Shown one piece after another: positions 7,046-13,531 of a DNA stretch of 20,697 nt. The notes below the pieces were generated by a model. The model was not told where the DNA came from. It did not search any database and was given only the letters and a program-made list of their open reading frames with translations. The position numbers and the translations under genes were made by a program. The stretch is taken from positions 1-20,697 of the IMG/VR virus record IMGVR_UViG_3300042350_003308; one strand, written 5' to 3'. Position 1 is the stretch's first letter. The number at the start of each line of letters is the position of its first letter. This stretch comes from a virus.

Positions 7046-8238
7046 TTTCCTGTCTCAAGGTTCCATCTAAGATAGAAACCAAAGTGTGTTGCTCTTCTAA
7101 CCTTTCTAGATACTACTTGAAAAAGATCAGAGTTAAATTCCCTGTGGATTGCAAGAACTAAGTCAGCATCATAAGCAAGCTGTTTACTCCATGCAACTTC
7201 TTCAAGTTCTGGTGGTCTATCTGAGTGACCATCAGCCATAGTTACTGCTGCTACGTCAATGATAGGAACATTATTCTTAACCGCAATTCTCTTAAAGGCT
7301 TTAGAAAGGTTCTTAGCCTTCTCAGTTTCATTCCTAGCGCCTGTAGCATCATCAAATAGACCGTGATAGTCAAGAATAACTAGGTCTGGATGGTACTGGT
7401 CAATCTTTGCCTGAACCATGTTTTGGTCGGCTGTTTCAAGACCTTCTGATGTGATTAGATAGATTGGCTGTTTGCCATCAAACATCTTTTCACCCCAAGT
7501 TTCGTATGTACCAACAACGCTTGGATTTGCCTTGATAAGATCAGTATTAGTAAAATGCCCCTCACCATTATTAAGCAAAGTATCAAGTCTTTGACCTTCT
7601 TGGTGCTTATTCATTTCTAATGAAATGATCATTGGCCTATAGCCAGCCTTCCAAGCATTAACCGCAAATAGTCTTGCAATAAATGATTTACCAACACCTG
7701 TCCAGCCAAGCAGTACAACAAAGTCACCTGGTTGCCAACCGCCAAATGTTTTATCAATAACAGAAATACCACTTGGAATACCGATAAATTCTTTATTTGG
7801 ATTAAGAGATCTCTCTCTCAAGTCATCAAGCCTATCTTTCCATTCTCCAACCAGGTCTGTGTCTTTAAGACTACTTGAGAACTTATAAAGCTTTGATGTA
7901 CTTTCCATCAAATAAGTCAGAGCATCTTTTGGACCACTATCAGTCAAAACATTATGTGCTTTTGCAACAATCTGTCTTGTCTGATATGACAGAGATTCCC
8001 TTTTTGCCTCATCAATATAGTAATCAATTGGTTCTGTAGTATTAAAGAACTCAAAGTCTGGATAGTGATGTTTGACTGTTTCTTTAGATGGAACTTTCTT
8101 ATGACTCTCGTAATGAGAGTTAATAAAACTCCAAATGTCTCTGTATTCAATAAAACAGTTTTCACAACCAGCGTTTACAGCAGTTACATAATCTCCTGTG
8201 TCAACGATGGCATTAATTAGTTTTGATTCATAGTTCAT
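7021..8238 (-). CDS. replicative DNA helicase, DnaB/RecA-fold type
   Basis: Hexameric 5'-3' replicative helicase of 405 residues. The RecA-fold motor begins near residue 150 with the typical FIGIPSGISVIDKTFGGWQPGD entry (read in two parts, 151-160 and 161-172). It has Walker A GWTGVGKS (178-185), a SLEMN strand at 206-210, and Walker B DLVILDY (285-291). The C-terminal region about 345-385 carries the DnaB-like SKQLAYDADLVLAI segment and the basic VSRKVRR. The N-terminal 120 residues are shorter than bacterial DnaB's primase-interacting domain and diverge from it. The ATG overlaps the preceding stop as ATGA and lacks its own ribosome site, implying coupling to the small upstream protein. Confidence 0.93.
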   Translation of the reverse strand: MNYESKLINAIVDTGDYVTAVNAGCENCFIEYRDIWSFINSHYESHKKVPSKETVKHHYPDFEFFNTTEPIDYYIDEAKRESLSYQTRQIVAKAHNVLTDSGPKDALTYLMESTSKLYKFSSSLKDTDLVGEWKDRLDDLRERSLNPNKEFIGIPSGISVIDKTFGGWQPGDFVVLLGWTGVGKSFIARLFAVNAWKAGYRPMIISLEMNKHQEGQRLDTLLNNGEGHFTNTDLIKANPSVVGTYETWGEKMFDGKQPIYLITSEGLETADQNMVQAKIDQYHPDLVILDYHGLFDDATGARNETEKAKNLSKAFKRIAVKNNVPIIDVAAVTMADGHSDRPPELEEVAWSKQLAYDADLVLAIHREFNSDLFQVVSRKVRRATHFGFYLRWNLETGKWAEEWDL

Positions 8239-8540
8239 TCAGTATGGAACTTTCTTTTTGTTTCCTCAACAATTTGCTTAAACCGATCAACGGCTTCAGA
8301 TTCATATTTTGCCTTTTCAATAATATCCCTTGATTGAACAGCAAAGTCAAATACAAGGAATGGTCCTTTATTTGTATTTACATACCAATCAATGGCTTTT
8401 TCAAGGTCTTTTGAATTGTAATACTTTCCAAGACTCTCTGCAACAGCATCTTCCCTAGGAATATCTGGGATGAATAACTTAGAGTGCTTCTCGCAGGATT
8501 CTTTGAAGTACTTTATCACTTCTTGTCCAGTTAGATTCAT
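8235..8540 (-). CDS. small protein before the helicase; candidate helicase loader
   Basis: A 101-residue soluble, largely helical protein that I do not recognise by motif. DAVAESLGKYYNSKDLEKAI (31-50) and the charged helix near the C-terminus (IIEKAKYESEAVDRFKQIV) could mediate protein contacts. Its stop overlaps the helicase ATG (ATGA), so the two are made in coupled fashion, and small loaders or helicase partners often sit here; that role is inference only. The 5' end overlaps the WhiB-like gene by 62 bases, but no later ATG, GTG or TTG start removes this overlap without losing much of the protein, and AAGGAGG precedes the ATG by 12 bases. Confidence 0.72.
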   Translation of the reverse strand: MNLTGQEVIKYFKESCEKHSKLFIPDIPREDAVAESLGKYYNSKDLEKAIDWYVNTNKGPFLVFDFAVQSRDIIEKAKYESEAVDRFKQIVEETKRKFHTE

Positions 8541-8763
8541 TTTTAGTCTTTGCCTCCTTCCATGTTTTCATCATAAATTCAAATTCAGATATACCAGCGT
8601 TAACGCCCATAAACTCATTTTCTAAAGCATTAAAGAAACATGGCAATTTAACTTCACACTCAGCACAAACTGATTTAGCGTAGTTAATATCTTCAATTTG
8701 ATATGAAAACCAAGCGCTGCTTTTTTCGTCACCTTGACACAACGCTCTAGAGTCGTCAATCAT
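8479..8763 (-). CDS. WhiB-family iron-sulfur transcription regulator
   Basis: WhiB-like protein, 94 residues. Four cysteines, C9, C33, C36 and C42, have the family spacing (C...CX2CX5C, here CAEC and VKLPC) and should hold a [4Fe-4S] cluster. AKSVCAECEVKLPC and the ALENEFMGVNAGISEFE segment are family hallmarks. The usual G(V/I)WGG turn reads GVNAG (53-57): tryptophan is replaced by asparagine and one glycine by alanine, so contact with the sigma factor may be altered. Family members bind host sigma-A region 4, and a phage copy (TM4) is known to block host WhiB2. Here it lies among replication genes and probably redirects host or phage transcription early. Its ATG overlaps the upstream stop by one base (TAATG), with AGGTAAGTA before it. 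Confidence 0.92.
   Translation of the reverse strand: MIDDSRALCQGDEKSSAWFSYQIEDINYAKSVCAECEVKLPCFFNALENEFMGVNAGISEFEFMMKTWKEAKTKNESNWTRSDKVLQRILREAL
8553..8559 (-). promoter_or_regulatory. Shine-Dalgarno site (AAGGAGG) inside the whiB-like gene
   Basis: AAGGAGG lies 12 bases before ATG at 8540 and within the coding sequence of the WhiB-like gene. It supports genuine initiation there despite the 62-base overlap of two genes in different frames. Confidence 0.6.
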
Positions 8764-8957
8764 TACTTACCTAGATCAACTTCCTGAAGTTTTGCTTCAA
8801 TCTGTGCATCAATTGAGTCCCAAAGCTTTTGCCAAGCCTCTTTCTCATCAACAGAATCAACATATAACTCTGCACCAGCATCAAGTCTCAAAGACTCGTA
8901 GTTGCCCAAGTTTTTAGTAATTCCAATAGATGCCCATACTTTTACTTTATCTGACAT
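8763..8957 (-). CDS. small conserved-looking phage protein, function unknown
   Basis: A 64-residue acidic protein beginning with MSDKVKVWASIG. A strand-rich N-terminal half (VKVWASIGITKNL, then SLRLDAGAELYV) leads into an amphipathic helix at the C-terminus (EAWQKLWDSIDAQIEAKL). I cannot assign a function. The layout looks like a small alpha-beta fold that might pair with a replication or regulatory protein; that is speculation. A longer reading from GTG at 8963 is possible, but the AGGAG site five bases before ATG at 8957 would overlap that GTG, so the ATG is preferred. It overlaps the MerR-type gene by 11 bases and the WhiB-like gene by one. Confidence 0.75.
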   Translation of the reverse strand: MSDKVKVWASIGITKNLGNYESLRLDAGAELYVDSVDEKEAWQKLWDSIDAQIEAKLQEVDLGK

Positions 8958-9393
8958 TTGCACTCCTGTTCATAATTTTTACTTTTTGATTTAATGTGTT
9001 TATTTTTGTTTTGACTGAATGTTCCTTAACAGGTCTACCAGCCGTTCTGTCTGAAAAGAATTCTACAATAGAATATACATCATCTTCATCATAGATTCTC
9101 CAGTTTTTGTACGAACCAAATGGTTCTCCAAATTTCTTAGACTCTGGGATGAGTCCTCTTCTTTCATACTTTCTCAGCGTATCTGATTTTCTTTCAACTA
9201 TTTTCGCTACTTCACCAACAGTAAAAACTCTTCTCAAAAGAAGGTCGCTCTGTTCATATGGCATAACAATAGAAGAGCCATTAGAAAGATCTTCAACAAA
9301 AATTTTATTTTTTGTTTTTTGAACTTTCTTGATTTTTACAATTGTATTTGCATACCTATAAAACTTATTGGCTATTGGAGACTTGCTAAACAT
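8947..9393 (-). CDS. MerR-type winged-helix DNA-binding protein
   Basis: A 148-residue DNA-binding protein. Residues about 55-112 form a MerR-like winged helix: VFTVGEVAKIVERKSDTLRK is the helix-turn-helix, ERRGLIP the following turn, and NWRIYDEDDVYSI the wing and third helix. The first 50 residues may form a small beta domain (KIFVEDLSNGSSIVMPYE). The tail after residue 118 is basic. No cysteine sensor site is present, so it is not a typical metal-responsive MerR; it may act as a phage transcription regulator or an excisionase-like architectural protein. AAAGGAG precedes the ATG. It lies just upstream of the WhiB-like gene with one small gene between, making a two-regulator cluster in the replication block. 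Confidence 0.8.
   Translation of the reverse strand: MFSKSPIANKFYRYANTIVKIKKVQKTKNKIFVEDLSNGSSIVMPYEQSDLLLRRVFTVGEVAKIVERKSDTLRKYERRGLIPESKKFGEPFGSYKNWRIYDEDDVYSIVEFFSDRTAGRPVKEHSVKTKINTLNQKVKIMNRSANVR
8963..8967 (-). promoter_or_regulatory. Shine-Dalgarno site (AGGAG) deciding the ATG at 8957
   Basis: AGGAG stands five bases upstream of ATG at 8957, and its last base falls in the in-frame GTG at 8963-8961. Initiation should therefore be at the ATG, trimming two residues from the longest reading. Confidence 0.6.
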
Positions 9394-9571
9394 ATCTCTT
9401 GTCTCCTTTGTATCCCAAAGCTTTGAGATACTTTTTAAGACTTTCTACATCAATATCTTTAGAATGTCCGCATTTCATGCATGTAACATCTACATATTTA
9501 GTGCCAAATGCTACATACTCTTCTCCAATGTATTTAATGCCTTTGCATTTTTTACATCTCAGAGTTCTCAT
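9386..9571 (-). CDS. small zinc-ribbon protein
   Basis: A 61-residue protein with two CX2C knuckles, C6/C9 and C31/C34, 21 residues apart, the layout of a zinc ribbon. Between them is a strand-rich stretch, and the C-terminal third is a basic helix (SLKKYLKALGYKGDKR). Ribbons of this kind bind nucleic acids or bridge proteins; the actual partner is unknown. Its ATG overlaps the metallophosphoesterase stop (ATGA) and no strong ribosome site is visible, suggesting coupled translation. It overlaps the MerR-type gene by eight bases. Confidence 0.72.
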   Translation of the reverse strand: MRTLRCKKCKGIKYIGEEYVAFGTKYVDVTCMKCGHSKDIDVESLKKYLKALGYKGDKRYV

Positions 9572-10734
9572 TTGTCTAGCCAGCAGTTGTATTCTGCTGT
9601 TACAATACCTTTCTCTGGATGAACAAACATTAACGGTTGTGATGGTCTTCCAATAGCAGCAAGACTTTCAGAAGCATATGTATTAGTTGACTCTGGGCTA
9701 CCAGAGATTCTCATCTGAATTGTATTGAAGGTCATCTTTGTAGGAGTATGGAAATGACCAATGTAAACATCATCAAAGTCTTCACCTAAAGCACCAATCT
9801 TCCAGCCATAAACTTTCTTCTGGAAACTATACATTGTTGAAAGACTGCTGAACTGATCTCCATGACAAAGCAAACTGCTGTAGTTACCAATTCTGTCAAT
9901 TGCATACCAGTGCCTTTCGCCTTTACCGTCTGGAATATGGAATTCAATTCTTTTCTCATCTTCAAACATAAGTTGAACGATGCGATAAAGCATTCTATCA
10001 CCATTAGTTTCTGGATCGTGATCTCTTCTTGACCTACCGCCAAGAGCACCATGATTACCAATGACACCTACAAATACAACTTTCTCAAAATGCTCAAGCA
10101 TTCTCTTGATGAAGTTACGCATAATTCTTGGACCATCAATTGTAATCTGACGATAAAGACCTCCATCAATCAAAAAAGATTGACCAGGGAAAATTAGTTC
10201 TCCCTCAATAATGTCTCCCAATGCCCAAATATGCAATTCTTTAACTGGATGGTCTTGTCTTTGAATGTCTGTAAGATGACAAATCTTTTCTGCAAAGATA
10301 GAGATCCTATCTTCACATACAGATGAGTTATAGTCTGGAGTAACTTTAGCCAACTGCCAGTCAGCGAGAACTGCAACCGCTATTTCTTCTCCAGTTGTTC
10401 TAGCATCATGTACTGGTGGTTCAATCGGTGACTCTTTATAGAATCCAATCTCATCCTTTACAGCACGATATACAGCGTCTGCTAGTGCATCTTGTTTGCC
10501 TTTAACCTTATCATATTCTTGAAGAAGCTTTGTATAGGCAATTCTTAGTTCTACATCTGTTGATGGAACTTCTTCTTCATTACTAACTGGAATACTTACA
10601 ATTCCATTTTCTTTTCTGTACTTACACAGGCCTAGGGAATCTATAGATTTCCTACAACTTGCATCAGCATACTTCTGATTAGCAGTATTAGGCTCAAACT
10701 CAATGTCACAGCCTTCTGCTCCACATTTCTTCAT
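9568..10734 (-). CDS. metallophosphoesterase with N-terminal zinc-finger-like segment
   Basis: A 388-residue calcineurin-like metallophosphoesterase, possibly a nuclease acting on phage or host DNA. The metal motifs are D125 in LADWQ (the canonical DxH is DWQ here), GDIIEG at 173-178, GNHG at 226-229, CHGD at 290-293 and GHFH at 326-329. All are intact except the first histidine. The N-terminus has C4, C9 and C27 in a zinc-finger-like stretch (CGAEGC, then YADASCRK), but the fourth ligand position is alanine (A23), so metal binding there is doubtful. Residues 60-100 may be coiled coil. It is the first gene of the leftward replication block, with a strong AAGGAGATTGA ribosome site and a candidate promoter upstream. 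Confidence 0.88.
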   Translation of the reverse strand: MKKCGAEGCDIEFEPNTANQKYADASCRKSIDSLGLCKYRKENGIVSIPVSNEEEVPSTDVELRIAYTKLLQEYDKVKGKQDALADAVYRAVKDEIGFYKESPIEPPVHDARTTGEEIAVAVLADWQLAKVTPDYNSSVCEDRISIFAEKICHLTDIQRQDHPVKELHIWALGDIIEGELIFPGQSFLIDGGLYRQITIDGPRIMRNFIKRMLEHFEKVVFVGVIGNHGALGGRSRRDHDPETNGDRMLYRIVQLMFEDEKRIEFHIPDGKGERHWYAIDRIGNYSSLLCHGDQFSSLSTMYSFQKKVYGWKIGALGEDFDDVYIGHFHTPTKMTFNTIQMRISGSPESTNTYASESLAAIGRPSQPLMFVHPEKGIVTAEYNCWLDK

Positions 10735-10761
10735 TCAATCTCCTTGAGTTGGGGTTTTCCT

Positions 10762-10793
10762 ATGATACACCCAGTCCTAGGGATTTTTGTCAA
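10762..10793 (-). promoter_or_regulatory. candidate sigma-A-type promoter for the replication block
   Basis: Minus-strand TTGACA (10793-10788) is followed 20 bases later by TATCAT (10767-10762), 28 bases before the metallophosphoesterase ATG. The spacing is longer than the usual 16-18, and the -35 box lies in the last codons of the HNH gene. It sits in one of only two intergenic gaps over 40 bases, at the tail-to-replication boundary, which supports it. TTGACA also occurs inside other genes, so chance is possible. Confidence 0.3.
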
Positions 10794-11226
10794 TTTTTGG
10801 AAAATTTCTTTCCTTAAGACTTTTTTTTGTATGACCTCTTTTCATGGTATGAGGCTTAACATTTTTAGCCATCTTACGCATCCTGTCTCGTTCTTCAATA
10901 GATCCTTTACGACCTTCTTTATGGATTGCGCTATGTTCGCTTACTGTACAGAGGAAGAGGTTTTCAATTCTATTATCAACTTTGATCTCATTAATATGAT
11001 GAACGGTTTCCCAAGGCTGTAATAGGCGACCTAAGTATTTTTCCATTAAAAGTCTATGTTCGTAAACATACCCTTTAATATTGCGCGGATGCTCTGGATT
11101 TAGGACTCTTACATATCCTTTGTCGTCAATGTATTTGCCTCCAGAATAATTAGAAGCCATTTCTCCAACATTTGTTTTTTCTTTCCAAGAAATATCCTTG
11201 CGTTTTGATGCAAGTTCTTTTGGCAT
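10777..11226 (-). CDS. HNH endonuclease (free-standing, homing type)
   Basis: A 149-residue HNH nuclease. YSGGKYIDDKGYV (27-39) and NPEHPRNIKGYVYEHRLLME are the family's N-terminal strands. EHRLLMEKYLGR (56-67) leads to VHHINE (H76, H77), DNRIENL (N85, N89) and the metal-binding H98 and H102, so the active site appears complete. The basic C-terminal tail (PHTMKRGHTKKSLKER) probably binds DNA. Genes of this type often act as selfish homing endonucleases, nicking or cutting phage DNA at one site. It occupies the boundary between tail and replication genes. No clear ribosome site precedes the ATG, six bases after the previous stop, so reinitiation is likely. Confidence 0.9.
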   Translation of the reverse strand: MPKELASKRKDISWKEKTNVGEMASNYSGGKYIDDKGYVRVLNPEHPRNIKGYVYEHRLLMEKYLGRLLQPWETVHHINEIKVDNRIENLFLCTVSEHSAIHKEGRKGSIEERDRMRKMAKNVKPHTMKRGHTKKSLKERNFPKIDKNP

Positions 11227-11232
11227 AGTCTA

Positions 11233-11898
11233 TCAGACAGTTCCGCCAGCATCTTCAACATAAAGTTGCATATTTGAAACAGAAGCGATCACTTGATATG
11301 AAGAAGGGTTGTTAGAACTTACACCAGCAGCTCTTTCTAGAGAGCAATAAAATGATTGATTTGTAAGACCAGAAGCATCTGATGTTAGAACAATTTCATA
11401 TTTTCCAGCACCAACTCTTGTAGATCTTGGTGTTGTTTTTAGTGTATGATTAGCAACATTTGCAACTGCACTTGCAGTATTGATAAAACTATGAATTGGC
11501 ATACTGAATTGATACTCTGCAATCTCCGTAGGGCCTGATCCAGATATACCATTATATAGTCTGAGAATAAATCTACCATCTTCACCACCAGCACCATAAA
11601 TTGAAACACCTGGGAAATTTAGAACAACTTTATAGTATCTACTTGGATCAATTGAAACCCTATTATCTGCACCACCAGAACCGCTCTCATCTTTTAGTCC
11701 AATAATTTCAACTTCGCTACCATATGTGTTTGAATTTGCTGTACTAGTAGTAACATTTTTTAAGGCTAGTACTCCAATTGCTTTGTCATCATTGGCAGTT
11801 TTAACCTGCTCAATATTTGTTGACATTTGAGCAAGCCTGTCACTTGAAAGCGGTGTTCCGTCTGTCCAAGATACAAATGAATAGTTTTCGTAAGCCAT
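11233..11898 (-). CDS. tail appendage / minor tail protein
   Basis: A 221-residue protein likely exposed at the tail tip. Its start, with FVSWTDGTPLSSDRLAQMSTN at about 8-28, resembles the opening of small minor tail proteins of actinobacterial phages. The rest is serine-, threonine- and glycine-rich and strand-rich (YYKVVLNFPGVSIYG, FILRLYN, KYEIVLTSDA), in keeping with a beta-sandwich receptor-binding or decoration domain. No enzyme motif is visible. It follows the S74 fibre by 13 bases, with AGAGG as its ribosome site. A link to host binding is inferred from position and composition. Confidence 0.7.
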   Translation of the reverse strand: MAYENYSFVSWTDGTPLSSDRLAQMSTNIEQVKTANDDKAIGVLALKNVTTSTANSNTYGSEVEIIGLKDESGSGGADNRVSIDPSRYYKVVLNFPGVSIYGAGGEDGRFILRLYNGISGSGPTEIAEYQFSMPIHSFINTASAVANVANHTLKTTPRSTRVGAGKYEIVLTSDASGLTNQSFYCSLERAAGVSSNNPSSYQVIASVSNMQLYVEDAGGTV

Positions 11899-11911
11899 AA
11901 TACCTCTTTAA

Positions 11912-13531
11912 TTATACCTCTTCTAAGGCTTTTAGTCTATTTTCTAGACTTTTTATCTTTTCATCAAAAGTTCTTAGAATTTGATGGTGGAGAACAGGAA
12001 GCATGTCATAAGCAATATAGTCTGGCTTACCTTCTGAGTCATACTGTAAGATTTCTGTAACCCCAGCAGACTCTACATCTTCCGCAATAAAACCATATGA
12101 CCAAGGCCTTTCATCACCATCATAAATAGAGAATCCCTCTTTATATTTGAATCTAACTGGTTTTATTGATAAAAGACCTTCTGTATTGAAACTATATTCG
12201 CTAATATCTTCTTTAAATCTAATTGATGAAGCACTGTTGTATCCGATTAGATTGTTGGATATAACCATCATATTTCTACCACCAGTTAATGACTGGCTAT
12301 ACACACCGAGGTTTTGAGAAATTAGCATCATATCGGTTCCGTCAGAATTTTGAAGAACCCAAGGAGCCGTGTTTGCGTTTGTCGTTAAACTTGCAACTCC
12401 AGAAATAGCACCACTCATCGTGATTGCTGCACCTACTATAATGGAGTTAAATGCTCTAACAGTTGTCAGAACACCGTTTGAAAGTTCTACATCTCCACCA
12501 GCTTTGTTAAGAGTAAGATTAGCACCAGCTGTTCCATTAGCTTTTGCTTGAATTTCATTTGCATCAAAAGCAACATGAGCACCTGTTGGGCTTCCAACTA
12601 TAAGTATTCCTGTATTTGCGGTTAAAGATGCTGGAAGTGTTGAACCTCCAAATATTCTTGTATAATCACCAGTAGCACTTAGTAGGAGCTCACTATTAGA
12701 ATTTATATAAGCATTTGGATATAAAGTTAAAATTGCACCATCACTTAGTTGCATAACTCCATTACCATATAAATAAGCATTACTTCCAGAAGCCAAATTT
12801 GCAACTTGAAGCTGATTTTCAATGCTAACATTTCCACCACTAATAACAGTTGTTTTATCATTACTATCTGTAACTGTAAGTGATGTTGGTTCAATTGTTG
12901 TTCCATATTGTGTTGATATACCATTGCCTCTAACATTAATAGAACTTCTTGAAATTGTAATATAATTGCTTGGGCTTGATGCATTATCTTGAAAAACTAA
13001 AACATTACCGTCAAGAGTGGAGGCATCAGAGATAAATTTTACTGTAGCGTCTGTTGATTGGATTGTATTTGAAGTTATCTGCCATCCACCAATGCTTCCA
13101 GTAGTCGCTTGAATATTTCCTCTTACTAAAACATTTGCAAATTCTGCATATCCGTTTGCAAAAATAGCCCAACCATTAGAATTAGCAATGTAACCATTGC
13201 TTGATATGGTTTGATCTACAAGAATAAAGTCCGCTGATAATAAGTCAGAAGTTACAGAGTATGGCTGAAGCCTTATACTTTCTGGTTTGAGCGATGCCTT
13301 ATTAACTGTATCTAAAATAAAATTTTCAACTTGACTTTTATTTTTTGCTTGTTTTCTTACTCTTGTTGGATCTGTTCCTGTAAGGGAAAAGTTAAAATCA
13401 AATACTGAATATTTGCTAGAGTCAATTAATGTAGAAGAGGTTCCATCATGGTTGTGACCGCCTCCTTTAAAGAAGACAATCTTGTTCTCACCATCACCTT
13501 TAATTGTATTACCAGTAAGCCTATCGCCCAT
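11912..13531 (-). CDS. tail fibre with C-terminal peptidase S74 chaperone
   Basis: A 539-residue trimeric-type fibre. The N-terminus (GGGHNHDGTSS at about 24-34) should attach to the tail. The middle is repetitive beta structure with a GSIGGWQI element near 150-158. The last 105 residues are an intramolecular chaperone of the S74 family: SSIRFKEDI with S435 and K440, the Ser-Lys pair five residues apart that cuts the chaperone off after trimerisation; YGFIAEDVE; YDMLPVLHHQI; and a terminal coiled coil (KIKSLENRLKALEE). The start is ATG at 13531, not an upstream one at 13603, because AGGAAGG lies seven bases before it and the TAATG junction matches neighbouring genes. Confidence 0.9.
   Translation of the reverse strand: MGDRLTGNTIKGDGENKIVFFKGGGHNHDGTSSTLIDSSKYSVFDFNFSLTGTDPTRVRKQAKNKSQVENFILDTVNKASLKPESIRLQPYSVTSDLLSADFILVDQTISSNGYIANSNGWAIFANGYAEFANVLVRGNIQATTGSIGGWQITSNTIQSTDATVKFISDASTLDGNVLVFQDNASSPSNYITISRSSINVRGNGISTQYGTTIEPTSLTVTDSNDKTTVISGGNVSIENQLQVANLASGSNAYLYGNGVMQLSDGAILTLYPNAYINSNSELLLSATGDYTRIFGGSTLPASLTANTGILIVGSPTGAHVAFDANEIQAKANGTAGANLTLNKAGGDVELSNGVLTTVRAFNSIIVGAAITMSGAISGVASLTTNANTAPWVLQNSDGTDMMLISQNLGVYSQSLTGGRNMMVISNNLIGYNSASSIRFKEDISEYSFNTEGLLSIKPVRFKYKEGFSIYDGDERPWSYGFIAEDVESAGVTEILQYDSEGKPDYIAYDMLPVLHHQILRTFDEKIKSLENRLKALEEV

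Noticed and set aside
10744-11022. Plus-strand ORF antisense to the HNH gene
   Set aside because: It covers a clearly conserved HNH coding region, matches no family I know, and would be the only plus-strand gene.
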